A stretch of 64,000 nt of DNA, from the NCBI GenBank assembly GCA_032250805.1, contig JAVVEM010000011.1, positions 16,235-80,234 of the forward strand, given 5' to 3'. Source of the DNA: B18-G4 sp032250805 (GTDB taxonomy: Bacteria > Bacteroidota > Bacteroidia > Bacteroidales > B18-G4). The notes beneath the pieces were generated by a model. It was not told the origin of the DNA. It ran no database searches and saw only the letters and a program-made list of their open reading frames with translations. A program made the position numbers and the translations under genes. This document shows, piece after piece, positions 18,582 to 25,775 of this stretch (positions are counted from its first letter, which is position 1; the number at the start of each line of letters is the position of its first letter).

Positions 18582-20018
18582 TTACATCTTTATTTTTTTG
18601 TCCAGTTCTTCTACATAGATCCTGAACTGCTTATCCGTATCAATGAGGTTATTTACGGTGCGGCAGGCATGCAACACTGTAGCATGGTCCTTGTTGCCGC
18701 AATGTAGTCCGATGGTAGCAAGCGATGACTTTGTATGTTTTTTGGCAAAGAACATGGCCAGTTGCCGTGCCTGCACGATTTCTCTTTTTCGGGTTTTTGA
18801 ATTGATTACATCGAGCGAAAGGTTGAAGTAATCGCAAACAACTTTCTGGATGTAGTCGATTGATATCTCCCTGGCCGTACTTTTTACGAACTTATCGATC
18901 ATCTGTTTAGCCAACTCAAGGGTGATGGCTTTTTTATTTAGCGATGATTGGGCAAGTATGGAGATCAGCGCTCCTTCAAGCTCTCTTACATTGGTGTTTA
19001 TGCTGTATGCAAGATATTCGAGCACTTCCTGGGGCATTTCAATGCCATCGTTATACAGCCGTTTTTGAAGTATGGCAATGCGTGTTTCAAAATCGGGCGG
19101 TTGAAGGTCGGCAGCAAGGCCCCATTTAAACCTCGACAGCAGGCGGGGCTCCATGCCCTTTAATTCGATAGGTGGCTTGTCGGAAGTGATCACAATTTGC
19201 TGAATGTTCTGGTGCAGATGGTTGAAAATGTGGAAGAAAACATCCTGGGTTTTCTCTTTCCCTGCAAGGAATTGGATGTCGTCCATGATCAGTACATCAA
19301 TCATCTGATAAAAATGGACAAAATCATTTTGGTTGTTGTTTCGTACCGATTCAATAAATTGTGCGATAAACTGTTCGGTACTCACGTAGAGCACAGTCTT
19401 TTCCGGTGAATTGTTCTTCACCTGTATGCCGATGGCATGTGCCAGGTGTGTCTTTCCCAGGCCAACATCACTGTATATCAGAAGAGGGTTGAAAGAGGTT
19501 TTTCCGGGGTTTTCCGAGACTGCGAAACCTGCCGATCGGGCGAGGCGGTTACAGTCGCCTTCAACAAAGTTTTCAAACGAATAGCTGTCGACAAGCTGTG
19601 AGTTGACCTTGATCTTTTTCAGGCCGGGAATAATAAATGGGTTGGGGATCTCCTTGGCCCCGCTTTTATTAATGTCGATAGGCATGGGCACTGAAGGATT
19701 GTTCACTGCTTTTTTGTTGGAAGTGGGTACCCTGATAGAATAAGGATTTGCTGACTGGAATGAGTTGTCCATGATAATACTGTATTCCAGCCGACCTTCA
19801 GTACCAAGCTCCTTTTTAATGGTTTTTTTCAGGAGGTTGATGTAATGCTCTTCGAGCCATTCATAAAAAAACTGGCTCGGTACCTGTATGGTGAGCACGT
19901 TGTCCTCAAGCTTCTGTGGCTGGATCGGAACAAACCAGGTTTTATAGCTTTGGTAATGTATATTATCCTTAATGATCTTAAGGCAATTTTCCCAAACCTC
20001 AATGGCATTCTTTTCCAT
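18582..20018 (-). CDS. dnaA: Chromosomal replication initiator DnaA
   Basis: 478 residues from ATG 20018 (TTG 20024 is an alternative). All four domains are visible: N-terminal interaction domain (VWENCLKIIKDNIHYQSYKTWF), a short linker near 105-135, the AAA+ domain with Walker A GLGKTHLA around 188 and Walker B VLIMDDIQFLAGKEKTQ, and the C-terminal helix-turn-helix with the DnaA signature KDHATVLHACRTVNNLI. It binds DnaA boxes and unwinds the origin. The region upstream (20019-20402) is very AT-rich but shows no canonical boxes. Confidence 0.97.
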   Translation of the reverse strand: MEKNAIEVWENCLKIIKDNIHYQSYKTWFVPIQPQKLEDNVLTIQVPSQFFYEWLEEHYINLLKKTIKKELGTEGRLEYSIIMDNSFQSANPYSIRVPTSNKKAVNNPSVPMPIDINKSGAKEIPNPFIIPGLKKIKVNSQLVDSYSFENFVEGDCNRLARSAGFAVSENPGKTSFNPLLIYSDVGLGKTHLAHAIGIQVKNNSPEKTVLYVSTEQFIAQFIESVRNNNQNDFVHFYQMIDVLIMDDIQFLAGKEKTQDVFFHIFNHLHQNIQQIVITSDKPPIELKGMEPRLLSRFKWGLAADLQPPDFETRIAILQKRLYNDGIEMPQEVLEYLAYSINTNVRELEGALISILAQSSLNKKAITLELAKQMIDKFVKSTAREISIDYIQKVVCDYFNLSLDVINSKTRKREIVQARQLAMFFAKKHTKSSLATIGLHCGNKDHATVLHACRTVNNLIDTDKQFRIYVEELDKKIKM

Positions 20019-20402
20019 CCGCAATCTAAAATATTTTATTGATTTAAGTCTAAGTTTATTCGTATGTGCAGCTTATAAAAGCTGATGTTCCCGCTCAACC
20101 GATCTAATATCTGGTGAAAAATTAATTAACAAATATGAATCAAAAAAAGTTAAAAAAAAACACTTTATGGTATTGACTTATAAAAAAAAATGTCGTATCT
20201 AAATGGGCTTTCGACGGCAAAATTGGTTAGGCATTGATATGCTTCTGATTAACACGATATTGCCAGTGAAGGTAATATTTTTTTTTGTATTACACGATTG
20301 CTGTCTAAATATTTTTCTTTAAAAAAAAATAATCATTTAAACATTTTTAAATCCTGTTTTATTCGCAGCTAAAATTTAATTAACTTTTCAGCAAAAATTT
20401 GC
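20019..20402. other. AT-rich intergenic region upstream of dnaA; no clear DnaA boxes
   Basis: About 384 bp with many A and T runs and no believable gene. It separates dnaA from yigZ, both on the minus strand, and must hold the dnaA promoter. I looked on both strands for TTATNCACA-like DnaA boxes; the best is TTATTCGTA near 20057, with two mismatches. An origin here is therefore not supported. Confidence 0.5.
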
Positions 20403-21017
20403 TCAGACTGTTTTTATAAATTTAATGTGCACACCATGGATATGATTGATTTTTTCATAGATCCTGTTGCTGTCGTTTTTTCTTACCTCGATAGTGAGTT
20501 TACATCTGATACGGAAGTCCTGGTCGATCACTTTTAGCGCGTCTTCCTTAACCACCCGCATCACATCATTCATCAGCGGGTACTCATAGTCAAGTTCGTA
20601 AACGTCGTTCACCGTATGATGAATAATTTTTGCCGCACCGAGCGCCTCCCTGGCTGCTGTTTTATAGGCATTGATAAGGCCCGGTACTCCGAGCTTTGTC
20701 CCTCCGAAATACCTTACCACTACCACCAGAACATTCGTGAGATCGAAGGATTGGATCTGACCAAAGATCGGTCTTCCGGCAGTGCCGGAGGGCTCACCGT
20801 CGTCGTTATATCTGTGGGCCGACCTGTCAAAACCAAGCACCCAGGCGTAGCAGTGATGACGGGCTCCGTGGTATTGCTTTTTTACTTCTTCCAGTTTCTG
20901 TTTTACATCTTCTTCAGTCATTACCGGAAAAGCAAGGGCAATAAATTTACTGCCTTTGTCTTTAAACAATCCTTCGCTGCTTCTGTTGATGGTATGATAG
21001 GTGTCTTCAAATAACAT
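20403..21017 (-). CDS. yigZ: YigZ/IMPACT-family protein
   Basis: 204 residues, the usual length. The UPF0029 core runs from about 20 to 130: KGSKFIALAFPV, YHGARHHCYAWVLG, DDGEPSGTAG, and the hallmark VRYFGGTKLGVPGL. A C-terminal DUF1949-like alpha/beta domain follows (about 140-204). IMPACT proteins are linked to translation control in eukaryotes; the bacterial role is not settled. It begins 6 bp after the EamA gene and is the last gene of the five-gene operon 24585-20403. Confidence 0.9.
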   Translation of the reverse strand: MLFEDTYHTINRSSEGLFKDKGSKFIALAFPVMTEEDVKQKLEEVKKQYHGARHHCYAWVLGFDRSAHRYNDDGEPSGTAGRPIFGQIQSFDLTNVLVVVVRYFGGTKLGVPGLINAYKTAAREALGAAKIIHHTVNDVYELDYEYPLMNDVMRVVKEDALKVIDQDFRIRCKLTIEVRKNDSNRIYEKINHIHGVHIKFIKTV

Positions 21018-21023
21018 GGGTGT

Positions 21024-21884
21024 TTATGCGTTTGCGATGAGTACAATGGCAAGTATGGCGAGCAGGATTCCTGCGGTGTTTTTTCTGCTGAGCTTTTCCC
21101 TGAATAGAAAAAATCCGGTTAGAGCACTCAGGCTCACAATGCCTGCATTGGTTACCGGGAATACAACGGCACTGTCGTAAATGCCCATGGCTTCCATAAT
21201 GTAATAGGTCGAGCCAAAGTTAAGCAATCCCAGGATGATCCCGGCAAGTACATTTTTAAAGGTGATCTGCGTACGCTTTACTGTTGAACGTGAAATGCTG
21301 ATGGTAAGTCCGATGAGCAGGGCAGTAAGAAATACAACAGAGAGATAAAGAATGAGGTCGTTGCTGCCGGCAACATAATGAAACATCGAATACTTCATTA
21401 AACTGTCGTTAAAGCCATTGCCAAGAAACAACAAGAGCGGCAGGATAATATATTTTTTCGGGAACGAGCTGTTTTTTCCCCTGCCCAGGGTAAGGTAAAA
21501 TGCTATGAGAGCAAGACATACGCCCATCCCCGATAGTAAGTTTATCTTTTCATTTAAGAGGATGATCCCTGCAATAACCGGTATTACAACCGACATTTTG
21601 CTGGCGACAGAAGTGAGGGCTACACCCACTTTCTGACTCGAAAGTGCAAAAATGAAAAAAGTGAAAATGAATGTTACTCCAAGTGCCACCGAATAAAAAA
21701 ACCAGTCGCGGGCAATGATAACGGCAGGTGATAAGCTGCCCCTATAGATCATAAACCCAAATGCTGTGGCAACGATATAGTTTACTGTGATGGCCTGCCA
21801 GTTGTCAACCTTAAACCTGGTAAAGAGCTTCATTACCGCGAAGATGGCAGTCGACTGCAGGATGGTAAGTATCAGGAATATCAT
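21024..21884 (-). CDS. EamA/DMT-family transporter
   Basis: 286 residues, nearly all hydrophobic, with about ten membrane segments in two EamA-like halves; AVVFPVTNAGIVSLSALTGFFLFREKL near 235-260 is the typical second-half EamA ending. Drug/metabolite transporters of this type move small metabolites, often amino acids, sugars or nucleotides; the substrate is not evident. Start ATG 21884 lies 16 bp after the XdhC-like stop, and its stop is 6 bp before yigZ, so it belongs to the same operon. Confidence 0.88.
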   Translation of the reverse strand: MIFLILTILQSTAIFAVMKLFTRFKVDNWQAITVNYIVATAFGFMIYRGSLSPAVIIARDWFFYSVALGVTFIFTFFIFALSSQKVGVALTSVASKMSVVIPVIAGIILLNEKINLLSGMGVCLALIAFYLTLGRGKNSSFPKKYIILPLLLFLGNGFNDSLMKYSMFHYVAGSNDLILYLSVVFLTALLIGLTISISRSTVKRTQITFKNVLAGIILGLLNFGSTYYIMEAMGIYDSAVVFPVTNAGIVSLSALTGFFLFREKLSRKNTAGILLAILAIVLIANA

Positions 21885-21900
21885 AAGTTAACTTGAAAAA

Positions 21901-22653
21901 TTATCCGTTTTTAATGTCGATCAGCCCCGCCATAATGCTTATTGCGATCTCAGCAGGTGTTTCACAATGAATGGGTATTCCGATGGGCATGTCTATGTTT
22001 TCGATACTGCTTTGGTCCATGCCTCTTATTTCAAAGTTCGCTTTGGCTTCCTTTATTTTTTTATCACTTCCGATCATGCCCAGGTAAGCATGCTCTTTTT
22101 GTGCACAACGGTAGGTTACCTCTTCGTCAGATTCATGCGTGTTGGTCATCACAACAACAAAACATTTTTTATCGAATGATAGTTTTTCAAGGGCTGTTAA
22201 ATATGGATCGGTGATTTTTGTAACCCCCTGTATATCGATGATCTCCATCAATTCTTTCCGGTGGTCGATAAGGCTTACTTCAAAGCCATAGTTTATGGCA
22301 AGTACGGCCACTGCCTGTCCAACATGCCCTGCACCGAAAATATAAAGCCTCTGCCTGGCAGGAAGGGGATCGATAAAGATCTTTGCTTCACCATACGATC
22401 TTCCTTCCTTATCGCTCCCTGCGCTGTATGATCGCAATGTAGTCTTTCCGGATGCGATGCTCTCCAAAGCGTCTTTTACGAGCTGCTTCTCGAGGATACC
22501 CCCACCAACACTGCCAAAGGTCTTTTCGCAGGAAGTAACAATGATCTTGCTGCCTGCCTTGCGCGGCGTCGAACCGTTTGTGTCGATGATGGTACACAGG
22601 GCTGCTGCTTCGCCTGCATCAGCAAGTTCAAGCATTTTTGCGTAAAGGTTCAT
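21901..22653 (-). CDS. XdhC/CoxI-family protein
   Basis: 250 residues. The N-terminal XdhC/CoxI domain has IDTNGSTPRKAGSKI and GSVGGGILE. The C-terminal Rossmann-type domain has LYIFGAGHVGQAVA near 110 and VVVMTNTHESDEEV. Family members insert sulfurated molybdenum cofactor into xanthine dehydrogenase-type enzymes. No molybdenum hydroxylase subunit is in this window, so the partner is elsewhere or the role differs. It overlaps the glycosyltransferase stop by 4 bp (ATGA). Confidence 0.88.
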   Translation of the reverse strand: MNLYAKMLELADAGEAAALCTIIDTNGSTPRKAGSKIIVTSCEKTFGSVGGGILEKQLVKDALESIASGKTTLRSYSAGSDKEGRSYGEAKIFIDPLPARQRLYIFGAGHVGQAVAVLAINYGFEVSLIDHRKELMEIIDIQGVTKITDPYLTALEKLSFDKKCFVVVMTNTHESDEEVTYRCAQKEHAYLGMIGSDKKIKEAKANFEIRGMDQSSIENIDMPIGIPIHCETPAEIAISIMAGLIDIKNG

Positions 22654-23909
22654 GCCTGTATATAATTTGTATAAAAATCAATGTGTTTGCGGGCAATGGC
22701 TTCCCAACTGTATTCTTCAAGGATCAGCTTGTAGGCATTTTTACCTATTTCTTCGCATTTTTCTTCATCCCTGAGCAATGCGATCATTGCTGCTGCAAAC
22801 TCTTCGGGATCCGACGGATCAACCAGAAAACCGTTATATCCGTTCCTGATCGTGTTTCGTATGCCACCAAATTTTGAGGCTACCACGGGCGTGCCGCATG
22901 CCATGGCTTCCTGGCTGGTCATGCCAAAAGGCTCAAAAAGTGAAGGCATCACAAACAGACTGGCTTGCTGGTAATACGTTCGCATCATCTCATTGGGGAC
23001 ATAGCCAATCCGGATTACCCGGTCCTGCATGCCAGCATTGCGGATAATCTCGTCAATCATTGCAAAAACACCCTGTTCCCTGGGCTTGGGATCCGGCGAT
23101 CCACCACCGATCACCAGATCTGTATCAGGGATCTCCCTCCGCACAATGTCCCAGGCATGCAGCAGAAGATCGTGGCCTTTATTGGTGTCGATACGGCTTA
23201 AGCAGAACACATATTTGTCGGGCAGCGTGGTTTTTATTTTTTTTTCTCCTTCCCGGGGGGAATAAAAATAATGAACATCCACCCCGGGGGGGATGATCGT
23301 AATATTGCCGGCATCGTAATTATAAAGCTCATTGAGCTTTTCCCGCTGCACGATGGAGGTGAGCGACTGAGCATTTACATTTTCGAAAATGCGCATTTCT
23401 TCGGCTATGCGGTGTCTGAAATTAAATTTCTTTTCCATCTCATCCGGCTCGCCACCCATTTGATCGCGTTTCCAGGCACCCAGTGAGTGGGCCGTAAAAT
23501 ATACGGGTTTGTTCATCGCCTTTGCCACATCAAGGGCAACGATGCCGGCATCTACATAATGGCCGTGGTAAAGATCATAATTCAGACCTTCATTTTTTAT
23601 GAAATCAATCATATTGCCTGCCAGCTCAGGAAGAACTTCATAGATGAATTCTTTGGGAATAAACTCCCAGGGTCCTGCAGCGATACGGATCACCCTTACA
23701 TCGGGGTGGCCCGGTACCGGGTCGATCTGCTGCTGCGTTGGATCAAACCAACGGGTGTAGATATCTGTTTTGTAGCCAGCTTTAGCAAGGGCCTTGGCGA
23801 GCTCAAGAACGTATACCACCTGCCCGCCGGTGTCAGTTTGTCCCAATTTGGGTATCGGGTCGAAATAACCATGCGTACTCAGCATGGCAATATGCTTAAT
23901 TTGACTCAT
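22650..23909 (-). CDS. GT4 glycosyltransferase, sucrose-phosphate-synthase-like
   Basis: 419 residues, GT-B fold. The N-terminal TDTGGQVVYVLELAKAL motif is the glucose/fructose-site loop typical of sucrose synthase, sucrose-phosphate synthase and mannosylfructose-phosphate synthase. Also seen: YHGHYVDAG, TAHSLGAWKRD, LSRIDTNKGHD at the start of the C-terminal GT1 domain, and the E-x7-E region PSLFEPFGMTSQEAMACG. No phosphatase domain is fused. It may make a sucrose-like disaccharide or its phosphate; the donor and acceptor are not determined. It overlaps the upstream P-loop kinase gene by 14 bp and the downstream XdhC-like gene by 4 bp, so it is firmly in the operon. Confidence 0.87.
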   Translation of the reverse strand: MSQIKHIAMLSTHGYFDPIPKLGQTDTGGQVVYVLELAKALAKAGYKTDIYTRWFDPTQQQIDPVPGHPDVRVIRIAAGPWEFIPKEFIYEVLPELAGNMIDFIKNEGLNYDLYHGHYVDAGIVALDVAKAMNKPVYFTAHSLGAWKRDQMGGEPDEMEKKFNFRHRIAEEMRIFENVNAQSLTSIVQREKLNELYNYDAGNITIIPPGVDVHYFYSPREGEKKIKTTLPDKYVFCLSRIDTNKGHDLLLHAWDIVRREIPDTDLVIGGGSPDPKPREQGVFAMIDEIIRNAGMQDRVIRIGYVPNEMMRTYYQQASLFVMPSLFEPFGMTSQEAMACGTPVVASKFGGIRNTIRNGYNGFLVDPSDPEEFAAAMIALLRDEEKCEEIGKNAYKLILEEYSWEAIARKHIDFYTNYIQA

Positions 23910-24585
23910 AATCCTCTCTTTTTACGGCATCATATTTTTTGGTGATGATGATGTCGGCATCTTTTTTCTGGGCGCTGATGATCCGGTGCTCAATGCTAAG
24001 TATCTTTTCCAGGAATTCATCCTGTTTTTCCCTGGCACGTTTGGCTCTGGCTTTACGGGTGTCATTGAGGTCGCGGTCGATGAATATCCGGCAGTCGACA
24101 TTCTTTAGTGCGGTGGTATAGGTGCCTTCGGCAATGAATACCCTGTAGGGGCTGAGGTCGACGGTTTCGCTTGTAAGGCGGTCCTCGCCGAAGATCACCA
24201 GTGGTTTATTTATGATGTTTTCGCCTTCCCTCAGCAGGGCGATCTCCTGATCAAGGAGCGAAAGTTTTACCTCCTGCATCCCCACCCAGCCGATATCCTC
24301 TTTTCTTTTTTCGGCATTTGTTTTTGGGGGATATACAAAATAATCATCCTGGGCGAAAATATAGGTCTTGATGCCTTTTTTTTCGAGAACTGCGGCAAGA
24401 GATGCAGCAACCTCCGACTTTCCTGCTCCTGATTCACCAGCCACACTGATAAAATACCGGCCCTCAGTTTTTCTGATTTCGTTGAGTATGATCCCGGTAG
24501 CCTGCCTTCCCGCCTTGCGGTGAAAATTGTTAATGATCAATACATCGCCTTCCATCCTGCTTGGTTTTTTAGTTTCTGCCTGCAT
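23896..24585 (-). CDS. P-loop kinase of the uridine kinase/phosphoribulokinase family
   Basis: 229 residues. Walker A GESGAGKS spans 50-57, followed by FAQDDYFVYPPKTNAEK, matching the substrate region of uridine kinases. Conserved basic residues in the lid (TRKARAKRAREKQ, near 176-190) could bind phosphate. The family phosphorylates uridine, ribulose-5-phosphate, pantothenate or glycerate; the substrate is not clear. The position just before a sucrose-phosphate-synthase-like gene, with a 14-bp overlap, makes a sugar or nucleoside donor substrate attractive, but this is inference. First gene of the operon; no strong promoter box seen. Confidence 0.82.
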   Translation of the reverse strand: MQAETKKPSRMEGDVLIINNFHRKAGRQATGIILNEIRKTEGRYFISVAGESGAGKSEVAASLAAVLEKKGIKTYIFAQDDYFVYPPKTNAEKRKEDIGWVGMQEVKLSLLDQEIALLREGENIINKPLVIFGEDRLTSETVDLSPYRVFIAEGTYTTALKNVDCRIFIDRDLNDTRKARAKRAREKQDEFLEKILSIEHRIISAQKKDADIIITKKYDAVKREDYESN

Positions 24586-24742
24586 CCGCTGATGATCCTC
24601 CTTTGCCTGGCAGACAGATTGTATATTGCGTTTTGATTAAACCTTCATCGTATTTATTGATTATCCCACACCGTATGCCGCAGCCATTGCCTGCATCTCT
24701 TTTCCATTGCCAAATATACTGAAAATCCTTAATTTCGGGGCG

Positions 24743-25615
24743 ATGGAAATCAGGCATGCAGAACTTGGTGAATTACAGGCTTTGATGCGCAACGAGCTGG
24801 AAAAGATCTATCCGGTAAGGGAGGCTGCATCAATTATAAATACTTTGTTTTCCTCTTACCTGGGTATGTCGCGGGCCGAACTGGTGATAAATAAAACACA
24901 TAAACTCAGCGAATCGCAGATTTTTTATTTTCAGCGTGCCCTGAAACGGCTTATGGCCCACGAGCCGCTGCAGTATGTATGCGGTAAGGCTTTCTTTCTT
25001 GGTCGCGAATTCAGGCTTGGTCGTGCCGTGCTCATTCCCAGGCCGGAAACCGAAGAACTGGTGCAATGGATCATTGGTGATCTCAGCCAAACCAAAAAGA
25101 ATATGAGCATTCTTGATATTGGTACGGGCAGTGGTTGTATTGCTGTGAGCCTCGAAAGAAAGCTGGCCGGTTCGGAAGTGTTTGCGATCGACAATTCTGA
25201 ACAGGCACTGCACATTGCCGGAAGCAATGCTGAACTCAACGGCAGCAATGTGCAATTCAGCCTTGTTGATATTCTGATGCCTGCAGCCCGCCGGTCGTTA
25301 CCGGTATTTGATGTGATCGTGAGCAACCCTCCCTACGTTACGCCCGGCGACAGAAAAAAAATGAAGCCGAATGTTACTGCCTTTGAACCACATGAAGCGC
25401 TGTTTGTGAGTGATCAGGATCCCCTGTTATTTTACAGGGAGATCCTTGAATTTTCTACTGACCACCTGGCCCGGGGCGGGAAAATATATTTTGAGTGTAA
25501 TGAAAAATATACGCGGGAAGTGGCATCGATGATGCGTAAAAACGGCTTTACAGCTGTTGAGATTAAAACAGATATGCAGCAGAAAGAGCGGATGGTGAAA
25601 GGCAACAGGCTATAG
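24743..25615 (+). CDS. prmC: Release-factor glutamine N5-methyltransferase PrmC
   Basis: 290 residues from ATG 24743, which is preceded by GGGG; the frame is open 12 codons further up but without a better start. An N-terminal helical release-factor-binding part is followed by LIPRPETEELV (98-107), SAM motif I LDIGTGSGCIAVSL (125-138), and the catalytic NPPY at 195-198. PrmC methylates the Gln of the GGQ motif in release factors RF1 and RF2. It is divergent from the P-loop kinase operon and stands alone. Confidence 0.93.
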   Translation: MEIRHAELGELQALMRNELEKIYPVREAASIINTLFSSYLGMSRAELVINKTHKLSESQIFYFQRALKRLMAHEPLQYVCGKAFFLGREFRLGRAVLIPRPETEELVQWIIGDLSQTKKNMSILDIGTGSGCIAVSLERKLAGSEVFAIDNSEQALHIAGSNAELNGSNVQFSLVDILMPAARRSLPVFDVIVSNPPYVTPGDRKKMKPNVTAFEPHEALFVSDQDPLLFYREILEFSTDHLARGGKIYFECNEKYTREVASMMRKNGFTAVEIKTDMQQKERMVKGNRL

Positions 25616-25639
25616 TCCATAGGCTACAGGCTTTGGATT

Positions 25640-25686
25640 TGTCCCTTGCCTGCCCGCCGTAGTCCGAAGGACAGAGGAGGGGCCCT
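25640..25686. repeat. GC-rich palindromic intergenic element after prmC
   Basis: Just before the heptad array is a GC-rich stretch with CCTGCCCGCCGTAGTCCGAA and AGAGGAGGGGCCC, of the kind found as dispersed intergenic spacers in Bacteroidota. Only one copy is visible in this window, so repeat status is inferred. Confidence 0.3.
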
Positions 25687-25688
25687 TG

Positions 25689-25775
25689 CTATTTGTTATT
25701 TGTTATTTGCTATTTGCTATTTGCTATTTGTTATTTGTTATTTGTTATTTGTTATTTGTTATTTGTTATTTGTTA
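25689..25775. repeat. Heptanucleotide tandem repeat YTATTTG x12
   Basis: Twelve uninterrupted 7-bp units run from 25689 to 25772. Eight are TTATTTG and four are CTATTTG. The next TTA (25773-25775) is the reverse complement of the TAA stop of the PiT gene, so on the minus strand the gene ends GAG-TAA and passes directly into CAAATAA repeats. Each unit resembles part of the -7 consensus but the phase does not give TAnnTTTG. Copy number could vary by slippage. Confidence 0.95.

Noticed and set aside
20019..20402. oriC upstream of dnaA
   Set aside because: No DnaA boxes close to consensus were found on either strand.
25689..25775. CRISPR-like array
   Set aside because: The units are 7 bp and contiguous with no spacers; it is a simple tandem repeat.
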